A stretch of 64,000 bases of DNA from Planctomycetota bacterium (GTDB taxonomy: Bacteria > Planctomycetota > Planctomycetia > Pirellulales > PNKZ01), in assembly GCA_018242585.1 (NCBI GenBank), contig JAFEBQ010000015.1:1-64000 (forward strand), in the 5' to 3' direction. Below the pieces are notes generated by a model that saw nothing but the letters and a program-made list of their open reading frames with translations, was not told the DNA's origin and did not search any database. A program made the translations under genes and the position numbers. This document shows positions 34,796 to 43,028 of this stretch, piece after piece (within the stretch, counting starts at the first letter, position 1; each line of letters starts with the position of its first letter).

Positions 34796-36066
34796 AGCTA
34801 CAAATGATCGGCCTCAGCCATCACACGTCCGACGTCGAGCAGCGCGAGCGCCTGGCCTTCAGCCCCACGCAAGTCGGCGCAGCGCTCGACCTGTTGCGAC
34901 AACGCTTTCCCCAGTCCGAAGCGGTGCTGCTGTCGACCTGTAATCGCGTGGAAGTCTACACCGCCAGTGATGAGCCCCTGGCCGCGCCGGACGAGCGGGC
35001 GATGGCCCAGTTTCTCGCCGAGTTTCACGGCCTGAAGACCGACGAATTCTTCGGCCAGTTGCTCACCTGTACGGGCGAAGAAGCGGTCGCTCACCTGTTC
35101 AACGTGGCGGCCAGCCTGGACAGCATGGTCGTCGGCGAGCCGCAGATTTCGGCCCAGGTGAAGCAGGCCTACGAAACGGCCGCTTCGCATCAAAGTGTCG
35201 GCCCGCTGACGCACCAGATTTTTCAGGCGGCCCTCCGCGTGGCCAAGCGCGTCTCGACCGAAACCTCGATCAACGAGAAACGCGTCAGCATTCCCAGCAT
35301 CGCCGTGGCCGAGTTGGCTCGCAGCATCTTTGAACGCTTCGACGACAAGCACGTGCTAGTGATCGGCGCCGGCGAAATGGCTGAAGAGACGCTCCGCTAT
35401 CTGCAGAACGAAGGGGCGCATCACGTCACGGTCGTGAACCGCAACTTCGAGCGAGCCCGGCAACTGGCCGAGCGTTGGCACGGAACCGCGCGGCCGTGGG
35501 GTGAACTGATGCCGGCGCTGGGCGAGGCCGACCTGGTGGTTAGCACCACCGGGGCCGACGAGCCGATTGTCACACTGGCCAGCTACCGCGCCATCGAAGC
35601 CGAGCGTTACCAACGCGACCTGTTCATTCTGGACCTGGCCGTGCCTCGCGATTTCGATCCGGCCCTGAGCGATTGTTTGAACGTCTATCTGTACTCGCTC
35701 GACGACTTACAGGCGGCCTGCGAGCGGAACCGCCGCGAGCGCCAGAAGGAATGGCCCCGCGCCACGGCCATTGTCCAAGAAGAAGCCAGCCAGTTCATGG
35801 CCGAGCTGAACCATCGAGCCACCGCGCCGATCATCCGCAGGCTGCGTGAAGGTTGGCAGCAGCCCAAGGAAGACGAACTGCGTCGCTTATTCAACAAGTT
35901 GCCAGCGCTCGACGAGCGCAGTCGCGAGGAGATTCGCCAATCGTACGATCGGCTGATCAACAAGCTGTTGCATCCGCCGCTCGAATCGCTGCGCGACGAG
36001 GCCAAGAAGGGCGTGCCGCACAACCTGCTGTCGGCCCTTAAGCAATTGTTCAAGCTGACCGATTAG
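34792..36066 (+). CDS. hemA: Glutamyl-tRNA reductase
   Basis: 424 aa. Reduces glutamyl-tRNA to glutamate-1-semialdehyde, the committed step of C5-pathway tetrapyrrole synthesis. The catalytic cysteine is C50 in LLSTCNRVEVY, the classic position. Family motifs GEPQISAQVKQAY, NEKRVSIPSIAV and the NADPH site VLVIGAGEMAEETLRYL follow, then a helical dimerisation domain. GGAGG stands 8 nt before the ATG. The start overlaps the hemX-like stop; the fkbM-like gene follows at 17 nt. Confidence 0.96.
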   Translation: MKLQMIGLSHHTSDVEQRERLAFSPTQVGAALDLLRQRFPQSEAVLLSTCNRVEVYTASDEPLAAPDERAMAQFLAEFHGLKTDEFFGQLLTCTGEEAVAHLFNVAASLDSMVVGEPQISAQVKQAYETAASHQSVGPLTHQIFQAALRVAKRVSTETSINEKRVSIPSIAVAELARSIFERFDDKHVLVIGAGEMAEETLRYLQNEGAHHVTVVNRNFERARQLAERWHGTARPWGELMPALGEADLVVSTTGADEPIVTLASYRAIEAERYQRDLFILDLAVPRDFDPALSDCLNVYLYSLDDLQAACERNRRERQKEWPRATAIVQEEASQFMAELNHRATAPIIRRLREGWQQPKEDELRRLFNKLPALDERSREEIRQSYDRLINKLLHPPLESLRDEAKKGVPHNLLSALKQLFKLTD

Positions 36067-36083
36067 CGCGAGCGAGACTAGGC

Positions 36084-36884
36084 ATGCTCAAACTTCCTGG
36101 GATATTGCGCTGGCTGCGGCGCTTCGGATTCCCTCGCAAATTGGGGATTCTCGATCGTTGTTATGGCCGCGTGTTGAGCCGGCAGGGCATCGTATGGGTT
36201 GAAGCTGCAAATGGGATTGTTTGGAAGCTCGATCTGGCCAATAGCACCCATCGTTGGATCGTGTACGGCTCCTACGAAGGGCCGGCGTTGCATCGCTGGG
36301 CCGCGGCGCATCTGCCCGCCGATGCGGTGATTGTCGACTCGGGCGCCAATATCGGGCAAATGTCGCTTTCTTTGGCGCCGCTCATTCCGCGCGGTCGGCT
36401 CCTGGCCTTTGAGCCGGGGCAGGAACAAGCAGACTGGCTGGCCGAATGTTTGAGCCGAAATCCTCAATTGCCGATCGAACTCATCCGGCTTGGTTTAAGT
36501 GACGCCAACAGAGCGGCTTTTCTGGCCGCTTGCGGCGCCGCGGAGAAACACGGCGCGCAAAACGCCGTGGACGAATCGCAGGGCGCACCCATTCAGCTGG
36601 CCAGGTTGGAAGACGAGCTTGCTCGACGGTCAATCGACCGGGTTCAGCTCTGGAAGCTCGACGTGGAGGGGCACGAACTAGCAGCGCTGGCTGGCGCGAA
36701 GTCGCTACTCGAACAGAAGCGGATTGGTGCCCTCTATATTGAACTCTACGGTGAAAATGGGGCCAGGATCGTCGAGTACCTCGAACGCCTCGATTACGGT
36801 TGTTCGATCCTCGACGAATCGGGGCGGCCGCATGGCGTCGCGCAACTTCCGGAATTCGTTAATGGCTTGTTTGTGCCAAAATGA
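36084..36884 (+). CDS. FkbM family methyltransferase
   Basis: 266 aa. SAM-dependent methyltransferase fold: VIVDSGANIGQMSLSLAPL is motif I with the SAM-binding Gly-rich loop, LLAFEPGQEQADWL the motif II acidic residue, and LWKLDVEGHELAALAGAKSLL the FkbM signature. Family members methylate hydroxyl groups of polyketides, glycans and other small molecules; the substrate here is unknown. It lies 17 nt after hemA, so it is probably in the same transcript although unrelated in function. A short hairpin (CCAAGCT 36904-36910 / AGCTTGG 36921-36927) follows it. Confidence 0.88.
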   Translation: MLKLPGILRWLRRFGFPRKLGILDRCYGRVLSRQGIVWVEAANGIVWKLDLANSTHRWIVYGSYEGPALHRWAAAHLPADAVIVDSGANIGQMSLSLAPLIPRGRLLAFEPGQEQADWLAECLSRNPQLPIELIRLGLSDANRAAFLAACGAAEKHGAQNAVDESQGAPIQLARLEDELARRSIDRVQLWKLDVEGHELAALAGAKSLLEQKRIGALYIELYGENGARIVEYLERLDYGCSILDESGRPHGVAQLPEFVNGLFVPK

Positions 36885-36987
36885 CGTCTTTAAGGAGTCG
36901 TGACCAAGCTTCATTCATTGAGCTTGGCGACCAAGGGCAGCGGCGTTCGCGAATTCCGGTGCAACGCTCACGGAAGGCATACGCAAA

Positions 36988-38040
36988 ATGCTCGATAGCT
37001 GGCTGCTGTATGGGGCGAATGGATACACCGGCAAGTTAATTGCCGAGGCGGTCGGCACGGCGCGCGCCAAGCCGATTCTGGCTGGCCGCTCGGCGGCGAA
37101 CATCGAACCGTTGGCGGCGCGGCTCGGTTGTGAAGCTCGGGTGTTCGATCTGACCGATGCAGTGGCCGTGCGTGAAGGCCTGCGCGATGTCGCGCTGGTC
37201 CTCAATTGCGCCGGGCCGTTCTCCAAGACGGCCACGCCGATGATGGCCGCGTGCCTGGACGCGGGCGTTCATTACTTGGACATCACCGGCGAGATCGACG
37301 TCATCGAGTATGCCGCCCATCTCGATTCGCGCGCCAAGCAGGCCGGCACGGTTCTGATGCCGGCGGTTGGCTTTGACGTGGTGCCGAGCGATTGTCTGGC
37401 GCGAGCGGTGGCCGAGTCGTTGCCCGGCGCGACGCACTTGACGCTGGCCTTCACCAGCAGCGGCGGCTTCAGCCGCGGCACCGCCAAGACGATGCTCGAA
37501 AGTCTGCCCGATGGGCCGCGTCACCGCTCGGCCGGGCGCATTGTTCAGGCACGCGACATCGCGCGTACGCGCAGGATCTCTTTTCCCAGTGGATTGCGCC
37601 AAGCACGTGCCGTGCCGTGGGGGGACGTGGCCAGCGCGTATTACACGACCGGCATCCCGAACATCGCCACCTATGTCGCCCTCGATCGAGCGGACGCCTG
37701 GCAGATGTCGATCCTGGGTGTGTTCGCCCCCTTGCTACGATCGAAGGGAATCTTGCGCTGGCTGCAAAGTCAAGTCGATCGTCGCCCGCCGGGGCCGAAT
37801 GACCAGGCGTTGCAAGACAGCCGGGCCGAGTTCTGGTGCGAGGTCCGCGATGACGAGGGGCATCAAAGCGTCGGCACCCTGCAAACGCCCGGCGGTTATG
37901 CTCTGACGATCCTGACCGCGCTGGCCGTGGTCGACGAGGTTCTTGCCGACCGCATCCCGCCAGGGTTTCACACCCCAGCCAAGCCCCTGGGCTGGCAATT
38001 CATCGAGCGGGTGGCAAGCACACAAGTAATGATGGCATAA
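36988..38040 (+). CDS. Saccharopine dehydrogenase-like NADP-binding protein
   Basis: 350 aa. An N-terminal Rossmann fold with LLYGANGYTGKLIAEAV, a variant G-x-x-G-x-x-G motif, then ALVLNCAGPFSKTATPMMAACLDAGVHYLDITGEIDV and VLMPAVGFDVVPSDCLA. This pattern matches the saccharopine dehydrogenase-like group that includes trans-acting enoyl reductases and many oxidoreductases of unknown substrate. Probably a cytosolic NAD(P)-dependent reductase. It starts 103 nt after the fkbM-like gene. Ribosome-binding site GGAAGG about 10 nt before the ATG. Confidence 0.85.
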   Translation: MLDSWLLYGANGYTGKLIAEAVGTARAKPILAGRSAANIEPLAARLGCEARVFDLTDAVAVREGLRDVALVLNCAGPFSKTATPMMAACLDAGVHYLDITGEIDVIEYAAHLDSRAKQAGTVLMPAVGFDVVPSDCLARAVAESLPGATHLTLAFTSSGGFSRGTAKTMLESLPDGPRHRSAGRIVQARDIARTRRISFPSGLRQARAVPWGDVASAYYTTGIPNIATYVALDRADAWQMSILGVFAPLLRSKGILRWLQSQVDRRPPGPNDQALQDSRAEFWCEVRDDEGHQSVGTLQTPGGYALTILTALAVVDEVLADRIPPGFHTPAKPLGWQFIERVASTQVMMA

Positions 38041-38100
38041 ATAGTTATGGCCACACTAATTGCTAATCATCCTCCTCAATTCCCCTCTCTTCCTTCTCGA

Positions 38101-38143
38101 TCTCTCCGTGCAAAACTCCGTGTCACTGTGCCTCCGTGGCGGC
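38101..38143. repeat. Dispersed CTCCGTG-repeat element
   Basis: A run of CTCCGTG phrases (TCTCCGTGC, ACTCCGTGTCACTGTG, CCTCCGTGGC). The reverse complement of the same element lies at 51471-51510 (CCACGGAGACACTGAGGCAC...). An imperfect tandem intergenic sequence of unknown role. Confidence 0.65.
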
Positions 38144-38199
38144 ATTTTTGGAAGATAGTTGTCTGGACGACGATTGTTTGAACATCTATATTCGTCGGT

Positions 38200-38715
38200 A
38201 TGGCAAGCACGATGAAAACCCGACCCAAGCCCCGGCATTTCGACTCGCTCGAGCAGGAAGCGTTCCTCAACCTGTGGCGGACCTACGACCGGTTGCGCAC
38301 GGCCGAGGGAGAGCTGTTCGAGCGGTTCGGACTGACACCTCAACAGTACAACGCGCTACGCTTGTTGCGTGGCAATCATCCGGAAAGTTGTCCGACCTTG
38401 GTGCTGCAGGCCCGGCTCGTCTCGCGAGCACCGGACATTACGCGGATGGTCGACCACTTGGAGTCGCGCGGCTGGATCGAGCGGCGCCGCGCCGGCGATC
38501 GCCGCGTGGTCCAAGTCGCCATCACCGACGCCGGACTGAAGCTGCTGACCGAAATGGACGAGCCGGTCCGCGAGTGTCACCATCGGCAACTAGGTCACTT
38601 GTCACGCGCGCAACTTGAACAACTAGTAACCCTCTTACAAGCCGCCCGCCAACCTCACGAACAATCGGAAAGTCACTGGTCCAACGGCGGAGCAACAGCC
38701 TCACCAAGCAGCTAA
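38200..38715 (+). CDS. MarR family transcription regulator
   Basis: 171 aa. Winged helix: FEQEAFLNLWRTYDRL-like N-terminal helix, GLTPQQYNALRLLRGNHP, LVLQARLVSRAPDITRMVDHLESRGWIERRRAGDRRVVQVAITDAGLKLL (recognition helix and wing). Typically a dimeric repressor responding to small phenolic or toxic compounds. The ATG at 38209 is an alternative start. The halogenase-like gene starts 45 nt downstream on the same strand and is the likely target, probably with autoregulation. Confidence 0.93.
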   Translation: MASTMKTRPKPRHFDSLEQEAFLNLWRTYDRLRTAEGELFERFGLTPQQYNALRLLRGNHPESCPTLVLQARLVSRAPDITRMVDHLESRGWIERRRAGDRRVVQVAITDAGLKLLTEMDEPVRECHHRQLGHLSRAQLEQLVTLLQAARQPHEQSESHWSNGGATASPSS

Positions 38716-38760
38716 CCAGACGACTGTCTTCTCACCCCCACCTCCCCAGCGAGACCCACC

Positions 38761-40011
38761 ATGACTCAAGCAGCAGACCAGCACACGCAAGTGATCGTCA
38801 TCGGCGGCGGCCCCAGCGGCGCCACCTGCTCGACGTTATTGGCTCAGCATGGCCTCAAGGTGGAACTCTTCGAGCGCGAGCACTTCCCGCGGTTTCACAT
38901 CGGCGAATCGCTGATTCCGGAGACCTATTGGGTGCTCCAGCGGCTGAACATGCTCGACAAGATGCGGGCTAGCCATTTCGTGCAAAAGCACAGCGTCCAG
39001 TTCGTCAGCGAGAGTGGCCGCATCTCGGAGCCGTTCTACTTCTGGGACAACAAGCCGCACGAATGTTCGCAAACCTGGCAGGTGCTGCGGAGCGAGTTCG
39101 ACACCATGATGTTGAACAACGCCCGGGAACATGGCGTGAACGCCCACGAAGGGGTCCGCGTGCTGGAAGTGCTGTTTGAAGGGACCAAGGCGTGCGGCGT
39201 GCGGATTCAGGAGGAAAACGGGACCGAGCGTGTGGTGACGGCCGACGTGGTGGTCGACGCCAGCGGCCAATCGGCGCTGATCTCCAATCGCTTGAAGACC
39301 CGGCGAGTGATCGAGGATTTGAAGAAGGGAGCGGTCTGGACCTATTGGCGCGGCGCTTATCGCGACCAGGGGCGCGACGAAGGGGCCACGATGGTCCTGC
39401 AGACCAAGGGAAAGCAGGGCTGGTTCTGGTACATCCCGCTGCACAACAACATGGTCAGCGTCGGCGTCGTGGCGGACTTCCGCTACTTGTTCGACGGCCG
39501 CGGCAGCCACGAGCAGATTTATCGCGAGGAATTGGAGAAATGCCCCGAGTGCCTGCGCCGCGTGTCAATGGGAGAGCAGTGTGCCGGGTTCTACGCCACC
39601 AAGGATTACTCGTATCGCTCGACCGAAGTGGCCGGCGACGGCTGGGTGTTGATCGGTGACGCGTATGGATTCCTGGACCCGCTGTATTCGTCGGGCGTGC
39701 TGCTGGCGCTGCGCAGCGGCATGCTCGCGGCCGACACGATTGCCGAAGCGTTCCAGCAGCGTGACTTCTCGGGGACGCTGTTGGGAAAGTGGGGGCCGGA
39801 CTACAACCGCGGCGTGGACCGGATGAAGCGGCTGGTCTGCGAATACTACGACGGCTTCAGCTTCGGCCGGTTCGTGAAGAAAAACCCCACGCTGAAGGGG
39901 CACCTGACCGACTTGCTGATCGGCGACTTGTTCGATACCAAGGTCGACGACGTCTTCCCGCCGATGGACGCCATGCGAGCCGAGTCGATGGCCAAAGCCG
40001 CACCGGAGTGA
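38761..40011 (+). CDS. Flavin-dependent halogenase-like FAD oxidoreductase
   Basis: 416 aa. FAD-binding GGGPSGATCSTLLAQHG at the N-terminus, FPRFHIGESLIPE, and GDAYGFLDPLYSSGVLLAL near 300, as in the flavin-dependent halogenase / geranylgeranyl reductase superfamily. GWFWYIPL at about 220-227 is the W-x-W-x-I-P motif considered characteristic of flavin-dependent halogenases. The lysine that carries the halogenating intermediate could not be placed with certainty. It may halogenate, hydroxylate or reduce a small molecule, and would need a flavin reductase, not seen nearby. It follows marR by 45 nt; ACCC ahead of the ATG gives no strong ribosome-binding site. Confidence 0.82.
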   Translation: MTQAADQHTQVIVIGGGPSGATCSTLLAQHGLKVELFEREHFPRFHIGESLIPETYWVLQRLNMLDKMRASHFVQKHSVQFVSESGRISEPFYFWDNKPHECSQTWQVLRSEFDTMMLNNAREHGVNAHEGVRVLEVLFEGTKACGVRIQEENGTERVVTADVVVDASGQSALISNRLKTRRVIEDLKKGAVWTYWRGAYRDQGRDEGATMVLQTKGKQGWFWYIPLHNNMVSVGVVADFRYLFDGRGSHEQIYREELEKCPECLRRVSMGEQCAGFYATKDYSYRSTEVAGDGWVLIGDAYGFLDPLYSSGVLLALRSGMLAADTIAEAFQQRDFSGTLLGKWGPDYNRGVDRMKRLVCEYYDGFSFGRFVKKNPTLKGHLTDLLIGDLFDTKVDDVFPPMDAMRAESMAKAAPE

Positions 40012-40020
40012 GCGGGCGTG

Positions 40021-40029
40021 TGCTACAAT
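40021..40029 (+). promoter_or_regulatory. Extended -10 promoter, possible leaderless start
   Basis: TGCTACAAT (TG-n-TACAAT). The ATG at 40036 is 7 nt downstream of the last T, where the transcript would begin, so the small gene could be read from a leaderless mRNA. No -35 match. Confidence 0.4.
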
Positions 40030-40035
40030 GCGTGC

Positions 40036-40206
40036 ATGGACGAGGGCCAGGCGAAAACGCGAAAGGTCGAAGAACGTGCCTCGCGGCGACTATTATTGTG
40101 GATCCTCATCGGCTCCATCTGGGGCACAATAATCACCGGAGCGATCGTCGCTCTCGGTCCCTCAGCAGAGCGAATGCAATGGTGGGGATTCCCGAATGCA
40201 CCATAA
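40036..40206 (+). CDS. Small single-pass membrane protein, 56 aa
   Basis: MDEGQAKTRKVEERASRR, a charged cytosolic head, then a hydrophobic span LLLWILIGSIWGTIITGAIVAL and a short tail ending WWGFPNAP. Positively charged residues before the span predict N-in orientation. No ribosome-binding site is seen, but an extended -10 sits just upstream. It starts 25 nt after the halogenase-like gene and may belong to that group. Unknown function. Confidence 0.55.
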   Translation: MDEGQAKTRKVEERASRRLLLWILIGSIWGTIITGAIVALGPSAERMQWWGFPNAP

Positions 40207-40213
40207 AGGGCAC

Positions 40214-40320
40214 GTTGGGTGGCACGTCCCAAGCGCAGCGCAGGGCGTGGGGGATCGCCGCTCGTACATTGGGGGCTGGTACTCGCTTCCCCACGCCCGA
40301 AGGACGGGCGTGCCACCCAC
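40214..40320. repeat. Long imperfect inverted repeat
   Basis: GGGTGGCACG near 40217-40226 pairs with CGTGCCACCC near 40309-40318, and AGGGCGTGGGGGA near 40242-40254 pairs with TTCCCCACGCCC near 40288-40299. The GGTGGCACG...CGTGCCACC arms recall those of the element at 54325-54441. Located between the small membrane protein and the MFS gene. Confidence 0.65.
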
Positions 40321-40446
40321 TTGCCAGAACATGCCGAGAAGCGGTCTAGCCCGCTAGCCCAAACGCCCCTTGCCGATTAGCATCGGTAGGCTCGGGCGCG
40401 CACCAGGCGTGCTCTCCGTCTGTCCCATCCCAGGTTCGGCATCGCC

Positions 40447-41766
40447 ATGCGCACCGGTTCGCTGCTGGTCATCTTTCTCACCGTCTTCATCGACTTGCTC
40501 GGCTTTGGCATCGTGTTGCCCCTGCTGCCGGTCTATGGCAAGCAATTCGCTCTGAGCGACGGACTGTCGGCCAAGGAAACGGGCTGGACGATTGGGCTGT
40601 TGATGTCGAGCTTCTCGGCCATGCAGTTTCTGTTCATGCCGCTGTGGGGGCGACTGTCCGATCGGATCGGCCGCCGGCCCGTGTTGATGATCGGCCTGAC
40701 AGGCTCGACCGCTTGCTACGCGCTGTTCGGCGTAGCCACGACGATGCATAGCCTGGTGCTGCTGTTCGTGGCCCGCATCGGCGCTGGCATTGCCGGGGCC
40801 ACGATCTCGACGGCCCAGGCCTACATTGCCGACACCACCACCAAGGAAAACCGCGCCAAGGGAATGGCCCTGATCGGCGCGGCCTTCGCGCTCGGCTTCA
40901 CGTTGGGGCCGATGTTGGGGGCCGTGTCGCTGGTGGTCGGAGGCGAAACATCGATGAGCCCCTGGCCCGGCTACGTGGCGGCGATCCTGTCGGGCGGGGC
41001 GCTGGCCCTGGCGATCTTTTTGTTGCCTGAGTCGCATCATCCCGGCGAGGCGAGCGAAGTTCGCGAACAAGCCGGCCTGGCGGGCCTGCGCACGGCGCTT
41101 TCCATTCCCACCATTGGCGCGCTGCTGCTGACATCGTTCATCGCGATCTTTTCGTTCGCGATCTTCGAGTCGAGTTTATCGCTGCAGATCGATCGCATCG
41201 TGGCCGATCATTTTAAGGACGGCAGCGTCAGCGGTGCTTTGCAATTCATCTTCACCAAGGCCAAAGGCTTCGGCTACTCGGGGCACGAGCAACTACGCGA
41301 GATCGCCATCTACTCGGCCTTCACCTACTTGGGGATCGTGCTGACCTTGGCCCAGGGATTCTTGGTCCGCCGACTGGCGGGCAAGTTACCCGAGACGACG
41401 CTGGCCCTTACTGGCGGCGTGATCGCGCTGGCGGGTTTTGTCGGGTTGGCCTGGAGCGCCTGGCGCGGCAGCTTCGACTGGCTGCTGGTGACGATGGCGG
41501 TCGAAGTGACCGGCTTTGCGATGGTCAACCCAGCGCTCCAGGCGCTGATCTCGCGGCGCAGCAGTCCGGAGCAGCAAGGGGGCATTTTGGGCGTGGTGCA
41601 AAGCGCCGCGTCGCTAGGGCGGATCTTGGGACCGGCTGTTGCCGTACCCCTCTTCACCGTCGCGCCAGCCGCGCCCTATGCGACGTCGATCGTCGTGCTA
41701 ACGCTCGCGCTGGGACTGCTCGTCACGGCGGCGCGCGGCGGGCAAGACTACGTCGCCCCAGCGTGA
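40447..41766 (+). CDS. MFS exporter, TetA-like
   Basis: 439 aa, about 12 transmembrane segments. The N-terminal helix LVIFLTVFIDLLGFGIVLPLLPVYG and motif A GRLSDRIGRRPV between helices 2 and 3 are typical of drug-proton antiporters of the TetA type, as is GIGAGIAGATISTAQAYIADTT. Helix 7-8 region has an insertion of about 40 residues (IDRIVADHFKDGSVSGALQFIFTKAKGFGYSGHEQL). Likely exports a toxic or made compound with proton antiport. Close to the MarR/halogenase genes on the same strand, but separated by the inverted repeat. Confidence 0.9.
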   Translation: MRTGSLLVIFLTVFIDLLGFGIVLPLLPVYGKQFALSDGLSAKETGWTIGLLMSSFSAMQFLFMPLWGRLSDRIGRRPVLMIGLTGSTACYALFGVATTMHSLVLLFVARIGAGIAGATISTAQAYIADTTTKENRAKGMALIGAAFALGFTLGPMLGAVSLVVGGETSMSPWPGYVAAILSGGALALAIFLLPESHHPGEASEVREQAGLAGLRTALSIPTIGALLLTSFIAIFSFAIFESSLSLQIDRIVADHFKDGSVSGALQFIFTKAKGFGYSGHEQLREIAIYSAFTYLGIVLTLAQGFLVRRLAGKLPETTLALTGGVIALAGFVGLAWSAWRGSFDWLLVTMAVEVTGFAMVNPALQALISRRSSPEQQGGILGVVQSAASLGRILGPAVAVPLFTVAPAAPYATSIVVLTLALGLLVTAARGGQDYVAPA

Positions 41767-41878
41767 GCCTGGCAAAATACCCAACAAGCATCCTCGGGTG
41801 AGCATACGATGTACCCGCGCTGAATGGAGAGCGCGTTGACGGATCATGACCTGAACCGCGATGGATGCGCCCGGGCGT

Positions 41879-42808
41879 TTAGTTCGGCTGCAACAAGAGC
41901 CAGCCGGCGGCAACCAACACGGCCAACGAGAACAGAGCCGCGATCTTGGATCGCCACCACGGGTTGCTGGACATTGCCAAGGGAGCGCCACCGTACTCGC
42001 CGTCGGCGTCCGGTGATGTTTCATCGTCGTCGCGGGCTTCGTAATTGCCGTCCACGCCGGCTTCGCGATCCGTGACCGGCGGGGCCGGCGCGGCGCTTGC
42101 CTGCCCATCGGCCGCCTCGTGACCTGGCACGAGGAAGCCTGAGTTCGGCGGTGGTGGCGAAGACAGCTTGGGCCAATCGCCCGAGCGAAGAAACTCGCTC
42201 GGGTCTTTCGCCTTTGGCTGAGGGGTCGCGCCGTCGCTGTTCGCGGCGACGTCAATCACCGCCGCCGGCCGAGCCGGCGCGCTTGGCGTGGCCGCATCTT
42301 CCTTCAAGTCGACACGGCGCGGCAGGTCGAACTCGGGGTTGATTCGGGGTAGGTGATGCTCTTCCCAGGGGGCCACCGGCACACGCTGTAACCGCTCGTG
42401 ATGCGATCGACGTCGGCCAGTCTCCGGCGCTGGTGCGGCCATCGGCGTGGCCGCGGTTGGCTCTACCGCCGTTGGCGCTGTTTCAAGGGTTAATGGCGAT
42501 TCGGCCGCGGCGAGGGCAATTACTGGGTCGACGACGGGCGCTGCCGGCTCAACAACTGGCGCCATGATCTCGGGAGTGACAGCCCGCACGACCAATGCTT
42601 CGGCGGGTGGCTGAGCCGCCGCTTCGCTCATTGCACATGACACGGCAACATGCGACTCGGCAACGACCTCGGCCACGTTCGCCGGCGCATCGACCGCCGG
42701 CACATCGACCACATGGCGACAACGCGGACAGCGCGCGCGCTTCCCCTGCAAGGCGTCGGGGGCCTTAAGATGGCGACCACATTCCGGACAAGCAACACTG
42801 ATCGGCAT
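41879..42808 (-). CDS. Zinc-ribbon protein with C-terminal membrane anchor
   Basis: 309 aa from the ATG at 42808; the frame opens to 42994. A zinc ribbon with C7-x2-C10 and C27-x2-C30 (MPISVACPECGRHLKAPDALQGKRARCPRCRHVVDVP) is followed by a long Ala/Pro-rich linker and a C-terminal transmembrane segment (IAALFSLAVLVAAGWLLL). This 'MJ0042-type' zinc-ribbon layout is common in planctomycetes and myxobacteria. The ribbon is cytosolic if the tail anchors it in the inner membrane. Function unknown. Confidence 0.75.
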   Translation of the reverse strand: MPISVACPECGRHLKAPDALQGKRARCPRCRHVVDVPAVDAPANVAEVVAESHVAVSCAMSEAAAQPPAEALVVRAVTPEIMAPVVEPAAPVVDPVIALAAAESPLTLETAPTAVEPTAATPMAAPAPETGRRRSHHERLQRVPVAPWEEHHLPRINPEFDLPRRVDLKEDAATPSAPARPAAVIDVAANSDGATPQPKAKDPSEFLRSGDWPKLSSPPPPNSGFLVPGHEAADGQASAAPAPPVTDREAGVDGNYEARDDDETSPDADGEYGGAPLAMSSNPWWRSKIAALFSLAVLVAAGWLLLQPN

Positions 42809-43028
42809 AACCACGTTTTCCCACTCGGCGGCAACCTGAACGCCTACATGAACTATAGCGGGTATGCGCTCTTTTTCCGCAAATTGTTCGTGAGAAAACC
42901 AAGTGGATAAAAACAGGCTCGCGCGGTTGATCGGCCAGTGCGCGTTGTGACGCCAAACGTGGACACATTTGGCGCGAATGCATTGATCGAACAATGCTAA
43001 TGATGGCTAGTGGAATATCACTAGCTGC

